Shown one piece after another: positions 36,559 to 44,237 of a stretch of DNA of 44,237 bases. Under the pieces are notes generated by a model. It saw only the letters and a program-made list of their open reading frames with translations, did no database searches and had not been told where the DNA came from. Source of the stretch: Criibacterium bergeronii (GTDB lineage: Bacteria; Bacillota; Clostridia; Peptostreptococcales; Filifactoraceae). The translations under genes were made by a program, and so were the position numbers. The stretch is taken from contig NZ_MBEW02000014.1 in NCBI RefSeq assembly GCF_001693775.2, positions 1 through 44,237 on the forward strand, in the 5' to 3' direction. Each line of letters begins with the position of its first letter. Position 1 is the first letter of the stretch.

Positions 36559-37778
36559 AAAACTTCCACCTTTGGTATAAATGTTATGAATTTGCATCCC
36601 CATTCCCTTGTATATTCAAGTAATGATGATATTTCATCTTTAAGATTCCATGGTAAAATCACGATATAATCCGGCTTTTCGTCAATTATTTTTTCTGGAG
36701 ATACAATTTGAATTCTCGTCCCAGGGAGATACATTCCCTGTTTTTCTTTATTGGAATCCGCAACAAAATCAATGTATTCTTTGCCTATACCGCAATAATT
36801 CAAAAAAGTATTCCCTTTAGCAGCTGCACCAAATGCCATTATCTTTTTTTGCTGATTTTTTAAATCTATTAATAACTCGCAACTGTCTCTTTTTATCTTC
36901 TTAACGTTATCAGAAAAGCTTAAGTATGTTTCAATCTTTTCCATAGCAAAAGTTTTTTCTTTATCAAGCAACTTACCCACATTTTTAGATACTTCTAAAT
37001 CAAAATTATGCTTATGTTTAACATATATCCTTAATGAGCCACCATGTGTGGTCAATTCTTCAACATCATAAACTTCCAAGCCATGTTTTTCAAAAACTTT
37101 GCATACTGTTATAAAAGAAAAATATGAAAAATGTTCTTGGTATATAGTATCAAACTGATTATACTGCATAAGCTGTAAGAGGTGTGGAAACTCAAAAGTA
37201 GCAGTTCCCTTATCGCTTAAAGCAAGATTTACACCCTCTACAAAACCATTTAAATCTGGTACGTGTGCCAATACATTATTGCCAATAATAAGATTTGCTT
37301 TTCCTATATCAGTTGATATCTCTTTAGCTGTTTCTTCACCCCAGAACTTTACTTTTACATCTATACCTTTGTTTTGTGCAATCTTTGCAACATTTTCAGC
37401 TGGTTCTATGCCACACACCGGAATATTGTGAGGTAAAAAATATTGTAAAAGATATCCATCATTGCAAGCAATTTCGTATACAAGACTGTCAGAAGATAAA
37501 TTCAGTCTATTTATTATCATCTCTACATATTCTTTACAATGCTTTAACCAACTTTTTGAATAAGAACTAAAGTATTTGTAATTAGTAAAAATATTTTCTG
37601 GAGCTCTATATTCCTTTACCTGAGCCAAAAAGCACTCATCGCAGACCATTACCTCCAAAGGGAAATAATACTGCCCCTTATCCAAATTTTCATTATCTAT
37701 ATACTCATTTGAGATTGGGGATAAGCCTAAATCAACTAACGAATGTACCAATTCTTTATTACAAAACCTACACTTCAT
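36555..37778 (-). CDS. NDP-sugar C-methyltransferase
   Basis: The 407-residue protein has the three parts of the TylCIII/NovU-type sugar C-methyltransferases: a zinc-binding head with C3, C6, C46 and C49, a SAM-binding core opening VYEIACNDGYLL at about 100-111, and a C-terminal domain with IMAFGAAAKGNTFLNY and VADSNKEKQGMYLPG. Such enzymes add a methyl group to a carbon, usually C-3, of a 4-keto nucleotide sugar, giving branched deoxysugars. The start is set at ATG 37778 after GGAGTGAAG; a longer frame to 37811 would overlap the upstream gene. Placed between 3,5-epimerase and reductase genes, it fits a single pathway. Confidence 0.87.
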   Translation of the reverse strand: MKCRFCNKELVHSLVDLGLSPISNEYIDNENLDKGQYYFPLEVMVCDECFLAQVKEYRAPENIFTNYKYFSSYSKSWLKHCKEYVEMIINRLNLSSDSLVYEIACNDGYLLQYFLPHNIPVCGIEPAENVAKIAQNKGIDVKVKFWGEETAKEISTDIGKANLIIGNNVLAHVPDLNGFVEGVNLALSDKGTATFEFPHLLQLMQYNQFDTIYQEHFSYFSFITVCKVFEKHGLEVYDVEELTTHGGSLRIYVKHKHNFDLEVSKNVGKLLDKEKTFAMEKIETYLSFSDNVKKIKRDSCELLIDLKNQQKKIMAFGAAAKGNTFLNYCGIGKEYIDFVADSNKEKQGMYLPGTRIQIVSPEKIIDEKPDYIVILPWNLKDEISSLLEYTREWGCKFITFIPKVEVF

Positions 37779-37795
37779 ATTAACTTCACTCCACA

Positions 37796-38323
37796 TTAAA
37801 TATATTTCCAATTTTTATCTTTATCAGACATTATTAATTCTTCAATTTGAGGCCAATGTATTGAAAAAGCCGGGTCATCAAACCTATAACCAATTGCTGA
37901 ATCAGGATTATAAAATTCTGACATATAATACAATAATTTTGTGTCATCTGTTAATGTCACATATCCATGAGCCATACCTTCCGGGATAACTAGCATATAT
38001 CCATTTTCTTCTGATAATTCTACAGAAAAATACTTTAGATAAGTTTTAGAATTTGTCCTCATATCAATAATAACATCAAATATTTTTCCATTTAAGCAAG
38101 TCAGTATTTTCTTTTCAGCGTATTCTTCTTTTTGAAGATGCATACCTCTTAAGGTATTTTTTTTAAGATTTTCACATAGATTGATTTGCTTTATAGACAT
38201 ATCAATACCAGATTCTTTTAGCTCTCTTTCACAAAAAATCCTAGAAAAGCTTCCTCTCTCATCAACATTTTTTTGAATGTCAATTAAAAAGACTCCTTCT
38301 ATAGCTTGAGATTTTATAATCAT
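37796..38323 (-). CDS. dTDP-4-dehydro-sugar 3,5-epimerase (RmlC-like)
   Basis: The 175-residue cupin has the family signatures DERGSFSRIF, TLRGMHLQ with catalytic His62, VIPEGMAHGYVTL and LLYYMSEFYNP. RmlC converts dTDP-4-keto-6-deoxyglucose to the L-rhamno form; relatives epimerise only one centre in branched-sugar pathways. Here the adjoining C-methyltransferase suggests it supplies or edits a 4-keto sugar for methylation. ATG 38323 follows AGAGG. No RmlA or RmlB gene is in the window, so these steps must be encoded elsewhere, perhaps beyond the right edge. Spacing to neighbours is 11 and 17 bases. Confidence 0.88.
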   Translation of the reverse strand: MIIKSQAIEGVFLIDIQKNVDERGSFSRIFCERELKESGIDMSIKQINLCENLKKNTLRGMHLQKEEYAEKKILTCLNGKIFDVIIDMRTNSKTYLKYFSVELSEENGYMLVIPEGMAHGYVTLTDDTKLLYYMSEFYNPDSAIGYRFDDPAFSIHWPQIEELIMSDKDKNWKYI

Positions 38324-38334
38324 TTTAATAGCCT

Positions 38335-40203
38335 CTATACAACTTCATAAGTCATGAAATTGTCTACTTTCTTTGTATTTAAATTTTTAATTATCTCGTT
38401 ATAAAATACTGAATCAGTAGCAATAACTACCCCGTCTTTTTTATCAAAATCAATTTCTGATAATTCATTTATTGTAAGATTAAACAATCTATGTTCTTCT
38501 CGCATGCCATCTGAAACAATAAAGCCATTGGCAACAATACCGTGACTAATCAAATATCTGGAACATTCCCTTCCAATTTCACCGGAACCGTAGATAAAAA
38601 TTCTTTTCTTTCCCGTGCAAAAATCGATTAAATATTGATTTACCTTTCTAACATTTTTTATTTCATGAATACCAATTGGGATTATATATTTACCTATATA
38701 TTCTTTCAGCATAAAATGGTAATCGCCTATAATTTTTTCAGCTTGTTCAATTATAGATACATCACCATAACAATAAACATTCTTCTTAGCTATTTTCTTA
38801 TATCTATTTCCCAGCCCATATTTGTCAGTCATCTTAAAACAATACCAATCATATAAAATATTTAAAAATTTACCGTCTTCTAAAGCCTTTGTAAATAATT
38901 TAGACCTAATAATAAGTTGGTTGATATTACATGAATCTTCAAAATGTTCAAAAAAATTGGTATCATTGTAGTTTCTTGGTATATTAAAAAAACCGATGTG
39001 TTTATTTTCTGAAAAAACATCAAAAATATTCCTTTTTGATATATTCCATACTTCACTAGAGCTTACCAAATTATCATCTGTCAGACAAACAACATCACTA
39101 TGATTCAACTTATCGATTAGAGCTGTTATTGACTCTGCATTTTCATAAAAAAGATACTCAGCCTCATTCCCTATGCGACATTGATACAAATCAACGACAT
39201 CAGTATTACCAACCAAAATAAAATTTCTTTTTGATTTTAATTGTTCGATTAATGATATCAGTGGCTCCTGTAAACTCTGATTTCGTAAGAAAATAATAAT
39301 ATAAGCACTGCCATACCCAGCACTATTATCAGTAATAAAACTGTCTAAATGGAGATTTTCCTTGATTTTTTCTAAAGCGTTATTTTTTATTAAGCATTTC
39401 CAAATCAAATTCACGTCGTAAGACGTGTGATTTTCAATGTAATCTAAAGTCTTTTTTGCAGTTTCCCCAGAATTGGCAGATAAAATAACATCTTGCCTAT
39501 AAGAAAAAACCTTTTTTTTCAAAAATGGACACATGAACTCACTAATTAATCGATAGCTATTCATAAAAATATATGCCAAATTTTCGTCTTCTGTAGGGCA
39601 TAATTCTATACTGTCAATATATGCACCTGATTTATATCCACGTTCATTAAAGAATTTTGTAAATGTTAACTCAAAATTAGCAACTGCATTGTAATAATCA
39701 TCAGCAGGTATTACTTTTCTCCAATATTCTTTAAAATCCGGTGAATGGAGCATTTTTGAGTTTATATTCATAAAATAGCTTTGAACATGATATGGCAATG
39801 TTTTTGATGAAAATTTGTATCTCTTTATAGGAGGTTGTTGCGTAATTCCCCAAAAGTCAAGATTCAAAGTATTCATTTTATCGAACAGCTCGCTCAAGTC
39901 ATATATTGGTCCAAAACATGAATCATTAATTAAAAGTAGCTCATCATACTTGTAAATTTCATCCCAGCCAATATATTTCTCAATAGAGTCCTTATAGGCA
40001 CCACAGTCATATCCAAGATTTTTTCTGACTATGACAGTATCGGCTACTTCTTTAATCATTCTTAATGCATCTTGCGGGAGCGTTCCATTAATTGTTACTA
40101 TAGTTTTAGATGTAAATTTACCAACCTCTCGAATCAAATAAATTATATATTCATCGAGAAAGTCCTTATCTCCAACAACAACTATTATTGCAATTCTGTT
40201 CAT
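38335..40203 (-). CDS. RgpF-like glycosyltransferase with C-terminal Rossmann-like module (second copy)
   Basis: This 622-residue relative of the protein at 33807-35615 has NLGYDCGAYK, INDSCFGPIYD near 93 and DFWGIT, again the RgpF hallmarks. Its C-terminal end from about 535 carries the Rossmann-like module (IFIYGSGEIGRECSRYL). ATG 40203 is preferred to an ATG four codons upstream because GGAAGTGAT sits directly before it. The middle (about 300-530) shows a second alpha/beta region that I could not assign; it includes a VCLTDDN stretch resembling the acidic centre of a second transferase domain. It may thus transfer two sugars, but this is inference. Confidence 0.8.
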   Translation of the reverse strand: MNRIAIIVVVGDKDFLDEYIIYLIREVGKFTSKTIVTINGTLPQDALRMIKEVADTVIVRKNLGYDCGAYKDSIEKYIGWDEIYKYDELLLINDSCFGPIYDLSELFDKMNTLNLDFWGITQQPPIKRYKFSSKTLPYHVQSYFMNINSKMLHSPDFKEYWRKVIPADDYYNAVANFELTFTKFFNERGYKSGAYIDSIELCPTEDENLAYIFMNSYRLISEFMCPFLKKKVFSYRQDVILSANSGETAKKTLDYIENHTSYDVNLIWKCLIKNNALEKIKENLHLDSFITDNSAGYGSAYIIIFLRNQSLQEPLISLIEQLKSKRNFILVGNTDVVDLYQCRIGNEAEYLFYENAESITALIDKLNHSDVVCLTDDNLVSSSEVWNISKRNIFDVFSENKHIGFFNIPRNYNDTNFFEHFEDSCNINQLIIRSKLFTKALEDGKFLNILYDWYCFKMTDKYGLGNRYKKIAKKNVYCYGDVSIIEQAEKIIGDYHFMLKEYIGKYIIPIGIHEIKNVRKVNQYLIDFCTGKKRIFIYGSGEIGRECSRYLISHGIVANGFIVSDGMREEHRLFNLTINELSEIDFDKKDGVVIATDSVFYNEIIKNLNTKKVDNFMTYEVV

Positions 40204-40217
40204 AATCACTTCCATTT

Positions 40218-41420
40218 TTATTTTTCAATTTGAACTGCCACCGGTACATGATTCAACTCAACTCCTTCAAACATACCGGCACACTTTTTACATGCAGACA
40301 AATATCCACTAGAAGAAAATCCCAACAAGAATTCATTTAATGTCAAAAAATCTGAATTTTTAAAATCCATTCCGTCTTGTTCTTGCTCATCAAATAATTT
40401 AAGATAAGAATTAATTGTTTGCATAACACATGAATACATTTTATTTTTGTTACCATATCCAATAAATGGAAAGCCTTTTGCCCCATTTACACATAGATAA
40501 TATCTTTTGCTCATTTCTACATCACTTTTGTCTATGTTAAAATCCCCAAAATCAGACTGATACCAGTAATCTCTACGTAGCTCAGCCATCTTAATTCCAT
40601 TTTCTTTTAATACGTTACCTATTTGCTCAAAATTCTTCTGAGCTAACTCTACATTTTCTCTATAATCGTCAAGTACTATATCAATTTTTGCTTTTTTCAT
40701 AATGTCTATAAGAGATTTGCTTGGAAAAATTGTGCCGTTTGTCACCAATTCTATTGTCATAAACTTATCGCTGTATTTATTGTTGATATATTCTATTGCG
40801 AACTCCATTGGCTTGCCACCAGCAAAACCATCTCCTATTCCTAAAAATACTATTCCAACAAAATCAACTTTTTCAAATAGTTCATCTATTGTACGCTTTA
40901 ATTTGTCTATATCAGCGCTTATTCTAACACCTCTAAATGTTTGTATAAAACAATCCTTACAATTTAAATTACAGTTAGTATGCACAAAAATATCGACAGC
41001 GTGAAAGTATTTAATATTGTATTTTGAATATAAAAATATACTTAAATATCTATAAAACTCATACATAGAATATGCTTGAATGCGCCTTTGTATATTTTTT
41101 TTAGCAAATTCATTTTCTATGCTTGGTATGCTTTTTTCAGAGGTACACAAAATTACTAAACCATTCTTTGATGGGAGTTCATTAAATAATTTCTCGGGAG
41201 AAATTACTTGCCTCCCACAAAAACCGGCATTTTGTTTTTCTATGTCTCTATCTACAAATACAATATCTATATCATCAATATCTGATACTCGTAAAATCCA
41301 CTCTGTTTGTTTAAATATTGATTTTGCAGCATCTGTACAGCCATAAAAATATAATTTAGAAGTTTCCTTCATATATTTGCATAACTCATCAAATTCATGA
41401 CCTTGATTTTTCCATTTCAT
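40218..41420 (-). CDS. Radical SAM protein with SPASM-like cysteines and N-terminal Rossmann-like module
   Basis: The 400-residue protein has the radical SAM cluster motif CNLNCKDC (C150, C154, C157) followed by a matching barrel: FLGIGDGFAGGKP replaces the usual GGEP strand, and ELVTNGT is typical. Four further cysteines (C310, C331, C377, C380) could hold an auxiliary iron-sulfur cluster, as in SPASM proteins. Residues about 20-120 look like the Rossmann-like module of its neighbours, though the glycine loop is degenerate (YFYGCTDAAKS). ATG 41420 has AAGGAGA upstream and overlaps the preceding stop by four bases (ATGA). Radical SAM/SPASM enzymes modify peptides, sugars or sulfatases; within a glycan operon a sugar-modifying step is plausible. 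I do not recognise its exact function. Confidence 0.8.
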   Translation of the reverse strand: MKWKNQGHEFDELCKYMKETSKLYFYGCTDAAKSIFKQTEWILRVSDIDDIDIVFVDRDIEKQNAGFCGRQVISPEKLFNELPSKNGLVILCTSEKSIPSIENEFAKKNIQRRIQAYSMYEFYRYLSIFLYSKYNIKYFHAVDIFVHTNCNLNCKDCFIQTFRGVRISADIDKLKRTIDELFEKVDFVGIVFLGIGDGFAGGKPMEFAIEYINNKYSDKFMTIELVTNGTIFPSKSLIDIMKKAKIDIVLDDYRENVELAQKNFEQIGNVLKENGIKMAELRRDYWYQSDFGDFNIDKSDVEMSKRYYLCVNGAKGFPFIGYGNKNKMYSCVMQTINSYLKLFDEQEQDGMDFKNSDFLTLNEFLLGFSSSGYLSACKKCAGMFEGVELNHVPVAVQIEK

Positions 41421-42694
41421 ATATAGTTCTCCTTAAAAATAATAATATTTCTTGCGTTTTTTCTCTTTAGTATAGGCATTACATTCAACAGATAATCAAA
41501 CTTCATGGCTACAATAATACTCAACTTACTAATATCGTTTAATTCATTTATCTCAAACACTTTACAGCCGGCTATAGATTCTGTACATTTATTTTTTGAA
41601 ATAATAAACATACATTCCTTATTTGGAAATTGGGCCTTGATTCTTTTTAAACATCGCTGACCTATCTCTCCTGCTCCATAGATATATATTTCCTCATTAT
41701 TTTGTACAAATTTTTCTAACCGATTATCAGATTGTATTGATTGCGTAAAAGAGCAACTATCAGCATTAAGCGAGTTCACTACAATGTTTTGTGCAATTTT
41801 TTTCAGCATGAATTTATAATTTGATTTGTACAATGAAGCATATTCTTCTGTCATCATTATTCCGCTATAATAACCTTGGCTTTGAGCTACGTACGGAAAA
41901 ATCCTTTCAATACCATGGCTTATTGTATCATCTTCAGGCATAGGTTCATTGGCAAAATCATCATATGTTAATCCGGCTTCAAAGAGCGGTCTTAATGCAT
42001 CTACTTTACACCAAAAAGTTGTCCCCAAAATGAAAGGTTGTTTCTTTTCATCTAAAATACAATTAAGCTTTAACCGTTCTTTTAAAAGCTTTGTTTGCAT
42101 AAAGCTATCACACCACGGATAAAAACCTATTGTGAAAAAATCTGATAAATAAGGTGCTGGGGGAGATAGTAAACCTAAATTTTCTTCTTTTTCTAAAGTG
42201 TCAATTACATTTTCAATATAAAATTGGCTTTTTAATGTATTTTCCCATAACAAATCACAAAATGATTGTCCTACTGTTATATATGCTTCTCCTTTATTCT
42301 TTTTTTTATCATGAACAAAGCATAAATAATCATAATTTAAAAGATAATCCTTACAAGCAACCAATAATGCACTTATTTCTCTTCCTCTGTCTTGTGGAAC
42401 AACTATTTTTATATTGTTTCTTCCAAGCTTCTCTATTTTTTTTGATATTACTTGAATGTTTTCGGTTCCTTTGGTTGTAATATATATATCAATATAGTTT
42501 GGAATATTTGATATATATTTAAAACAATAATTTATCAATGCCGAATAATTTACATGAGCAATGACGGCTATTTTTTTCTCATTAATCCACTTTGAGTTTC
42601 TTTTTTTCTCAGAAATTATATAATCCAAATGATAGTCATGTCTTAAATCACTAACACTTGTTGTTTTTAAAACGGATTCTAATACTTTATGCAT
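41417..42694 (-). CDS. RgpF-family glycosyltransferase with C-terminal Rossmann-like module (third member)
   Basis: Residues about 30-310 belong to the RgpF family in a more distant form: IAVIAHVNY, VPQDRGREISALL near 102, DYLCFVHDKK near 128 and LGLLSPPAP. The module from about 335 opens IYIYGAGEIGQRCL. The start is uncertain: ATG 42694 gives 425 residues and leaves an 8-base gap to the preceding gene; a TTG at 42727 lacks a ribosome binding site and would overlap that gene. The start of the radical SAM gene overlaps its stop, indicating translational coupling and perhaps joint action. The sugar and acceptor are unknown. Confidence 0.78.
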   Translation of the reverse strand: MHKVLESVLKTTSVSDLRHDYHLDYIISEKKRNSKWINEKKIAVIAHVNYSALINYCFKYISNIPNYIDIYITTKGTENIQVISKKIEKLGRNNIKIVVPQDRGREISALLVACKDYLLNYDYLCFVHDKKKNKGEAYITVGQSFCDLLWENTLKSQFYIENVIDTLEKEENLGLLSPPAPYLSDFFTIGFYPWCDSFMQTKLLKERLKLNCILDEKKQPFILGTTFWCKVDALRPLFEAGLTYDDFANEPMPEDDTISHGIERIFPYVAQSQGYYSGIMMTEEYASLYKSNYKFMLKKIAQNIVVNSLNADSCSFTQSIQSDNRLEKFVQNNEEIYIYGAGEIGQRCLKRIKAQFPNKECMFIISKNKCTESIAGCKVFEINELNDISKLSIIVAMKFDYLLNVMPILKRKNARNIIIFKENYI

Positions 42695-42701
42695 TCTCTT
42701 T

Positions 42702-43832
42702 TTATTCCCTTGTATCAATGTACTCAAGATAATTATTTAAATTATATATTTCACCTTCACGTAAAATATCGCCGCTTTCAATTTTTAAAAGCATTAGCTT
42801 TTTTTTAACATCTTCACTTAATATGGTTTTTATTTTATACGTATGAGCTTCTTCACATCCAATTTTTATTAATGCACCCTTATGATTACAGTACATAAAA
42901 ATCTCTTTTTCTTCTTGTGTAAAGCACATATATTTGCTCTCGTCCATAAAGGCATCATTAAAGTATAATAATTTATCCTCTAATTCATTATTATTTGTAT
43001 CAGATATTATTTTTGTGTCAATGTCCATAAATGTGATGTTACCGTGATACTGTGGTATAAATAATAGTTTATTATTATGTCTCAATATGCCAATATATTG
43101 AATGTGAGGGGGGTTAGCTTCATGGACGGGGAAAAAATCTTGTTTTCCGGTCTTAATATTCAAGCATGCAATTTTCGCTCCCTCTAATGGTGATAGATAT
43201 ACTGAATCCCTTATTACAAATGAATCGCAATAACAGGCTTCTTTGTCTTGCGTTTCAATAATCTTTGTCTTTTTGTTTTGTAAATCAATTATTTGAAGTA
43301 TGTTTGTTCCTGATATTGGTGCAAATACCTTATTACCAATCAGTCTTGTTTTTGAATAAAGTCTTGGTCGTTTCAATGAATATGAAGTCAAGATATCATT
43401 TGTCCATTCACTAATGCCCTCAATAGTTTGGCTTAATAAATCAAGCCTTAATATACATTTACGTTGATGCGGGAAAAAGTAAATGCAATCACCTACTAAT
43501 TGAGCACTATAATAATTCCATCCTGAATATCCTTTTATACAATCATTTTCTGGGATATCAATTTCTATATATGATATATTCTCTGTAAGTTTATTAAATA
43601 TAGCAATTTTTTTTGCTCTTAATGGAGTAAAAATTAAAAACTCATTCCAAGATATTATATCAGAATATAATCGTATTTCTGTCATTTTTTCCTGCTCAAA
43701 ATAAGCCACAAATTCTGGGTGCATTACTTCTTTATTCATTTTATAAAGTGCCCCAAAAGTATATGCTGTAAACCATAAATATTTCCCGTCATCATACAGG
43801 TTGCTTATTTGTAAATCAATTTCATTTTTCAA
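42702..43832 (-). CDS. Predicted beta-propeller-like protein of the glycan operon
   Basis: The protein has about 376 residues, without signal peptide or membrane helix. Repeating units of about 45-55 residues, with strands such as LWFTAYTFGALYKM, CIYFFPHQRKCILRLDL and LLFIPQYHGNITFMDID, look like blades of a propeller. I do not recognise a named family. The start is set at TTG 43832, since AGGGG at 43845-43841 is well spaced for it; a GTG at 43841 falls inside that site. It lies between a methyltransferase and an RgpF-like transferase in one tight operon, so a role in glycan assembly, perhaps as a scaffold or sugar-binding partner, is inferred from context only. Confidence 0.7.
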   Translation of the reverse strand: MKNEIDLQISNLYDDGKYLWFTAYTFGALYKMNKEVMHPEFVAYFEQEKMTEIRLYSDIISWNEFLIFTPLRAKKIAIFNKLTENISYIEIDIPENDCIKGYSGWNYYSAQLVGDCIYFFPHQRKCILRLDLLSQTIEGISEWTNDILTSYSLKRPRLYSKTRLIGNKVFAPISGTNILQIIDLQNKKTKIIETQDKEACYCDSFVIRDSVYLSPLEGAKIACLNIKTGKQDFFPVHEANPPHIQYIGILRHNNKLLFIPQYHGNITFMDIDTKIISDTNNNELEDKLLYFNDAFMDESKYMCFTQEEKEIFMYCNHKGALIKIGCEEAHTYKIKTILSEDVKKKLMLLKIESGDILREGEIYNLNNYLEYIDTRE

Positions 43833-43856
43833 AAATGTCACCCCTATAAATCATCT

Positions 43857-44237
43857 TCATAATTTCGAAAATTCTGTTACAATAGAGTACCCCCTTTTTT
43901 TCTTCTCAACAACAACCATAGAGTCATAATAATGGCAAGCTTTAATATAATCATCTATTTCAGTATTTGTTTGGTCTTTTTTAAAATATTGTCCGTTCAC
44001 ACAATCAATAAATCCTTTACTATATTCAATAAAAGAATCTTTTTTTAAATAACCACCATCATATTCACTCCAATATGATGTATGGCAATCTTCACACATA
44101 TATATTCCTCCGTTTTTTAGCAAAGGGAATAATGTTTCAAAAGTAATAATCTGATGATTCATTATATGACTTCCATCATCCAAGATAATATCAAATGGTC
44201 CAAATTTATTTGAAACCTCTGTCAAAAAGCTTGAATC
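43857..44237 (-). CDS. SAM-dependent methyltransferase, C-terminal part, runs off the window
   Basis: The frame is open to the right edge, so the start lies outside. The visible part begins with the later half of a class I methyltransferase: FDIILDDGSHIMNHQI, then LLKNGGIYMCEDCHTSYW. This DDGSH...ED pattern is shared by small methyltransferases of sugar and macrolide pathways, including the cephalosporin-hydroxylase-like group, in which the acidic and histidine residues bind a metal ion and the sugar hydroxyl. An O-methyltransferase acting on a glycan sugar is the best guess. The stop is 15 bases before the propeller gene's ribosome binding region. Confidence 0.75.
   Translation of the reverse strand, partial: DSSFLTEVSNKFGPFDIILDDGSHIMNHQIITFETLFPLLKNGGIYMCEDCHTSYWSEYDGGYLKKDSFIEYSKGFIDCVNGQYFKKDQTNTEIDDYIKACHYYDSMVVVEKKKRGYSIVTEFSKL

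Noticed and set aside
38335-40215. Longer start for the second RgpF-like protein at 40215
   Set aside because: The GGAAGTGAT site falls between this ATG and the next at 40203, so the shorter form is favoured.
1-44237. tRNA, rRNA, CRISPR array, intact transposase or integrase genes
   Set aside because: Looked for on both strands; no cloverleaf, repeat-spacer pattern or transposase motif was found.

Overview
The window looks like chromosome from a low-GC, Gram-positive anaerobe of the Clostridia. It is strongly AT-rich. It has AGGAGG-type ribosome binding sites with many TTG starts, a Rex redox repressor, a membrane pyrophosphatase of the K+-dependent type, YtxH and SecG. Two chemoreceptors suggest a motile cell. 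I cannot name the species; a Peptostreptococcaceae-like oral or gut anaerobe is a guess.

Positions 1-8850 run on the + strand. They hold the end of a PAS-GGDEF diguanylate cyclase, a transmembrane chemoreceptor, a mismatch DNA glycosylase of the hypoxanthine-DNA glycosylase type, a MATE exporter, and a three-gene NitT/TauT-type ABC importer (ATPase, lipoprotein, permease) closed by an 18-bp bidirectional terminator. Facing it on the - strand (8861-14359) is a 1832-residue fusion of a DnaQ-like exonuclease, a RecQ helicase and a UvrD-type helicase.

Positions 14400-26650 are mostly + strand: a truncated MerR regulator, an aldo/keto reductase, a small protein with a cysteine-peptidase-like motif set, a soluble PAS-PAS chemoreceptor, an MBL-fold hydrolase, YtxH, a cytoplasmic alpha-amylase, a RelB/RelE-type toxin-antitoxin pair broken by three single-base shifts, a UvrD-type helicase with a DnaQ exonuclease inside it, Rex and an HD-domain phosphohydrolase. 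On the - strand at 26815-29129 are hppA and secG.

After a very AT-rich spacer of about 850 bp, positions 29982-44237 are a cell-surface glycan locus. On the + strand, a ribulose-phosphate 3-epimerase homologue, a TarI-like cytidylyltransferase and a TarJ-like dehydrogenase would make CDP-ribitol. Converging on them is a long - strand operon that enters from beyond the right edge: a methyltransferase fragment, a propeller-like protein, three RgpF-type glycosyltransferases, a radical SAM protein with SPASM-like cysteines, a dTDP-sugar 3,5-epimerase, a sugar C-methyltransferase, an NAD-dependent epimerase/reductase and a DXD glycosyltransferase. Five of these proteins carry what looks like the same ~90-residue nucleotide-binding-like module, at either the N- or C-terminus. 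This module and the radical SAM enzyme are the least explained parts of the window. No tRNA, rRNA, CRISPR array or intact insertion sequence was seen.
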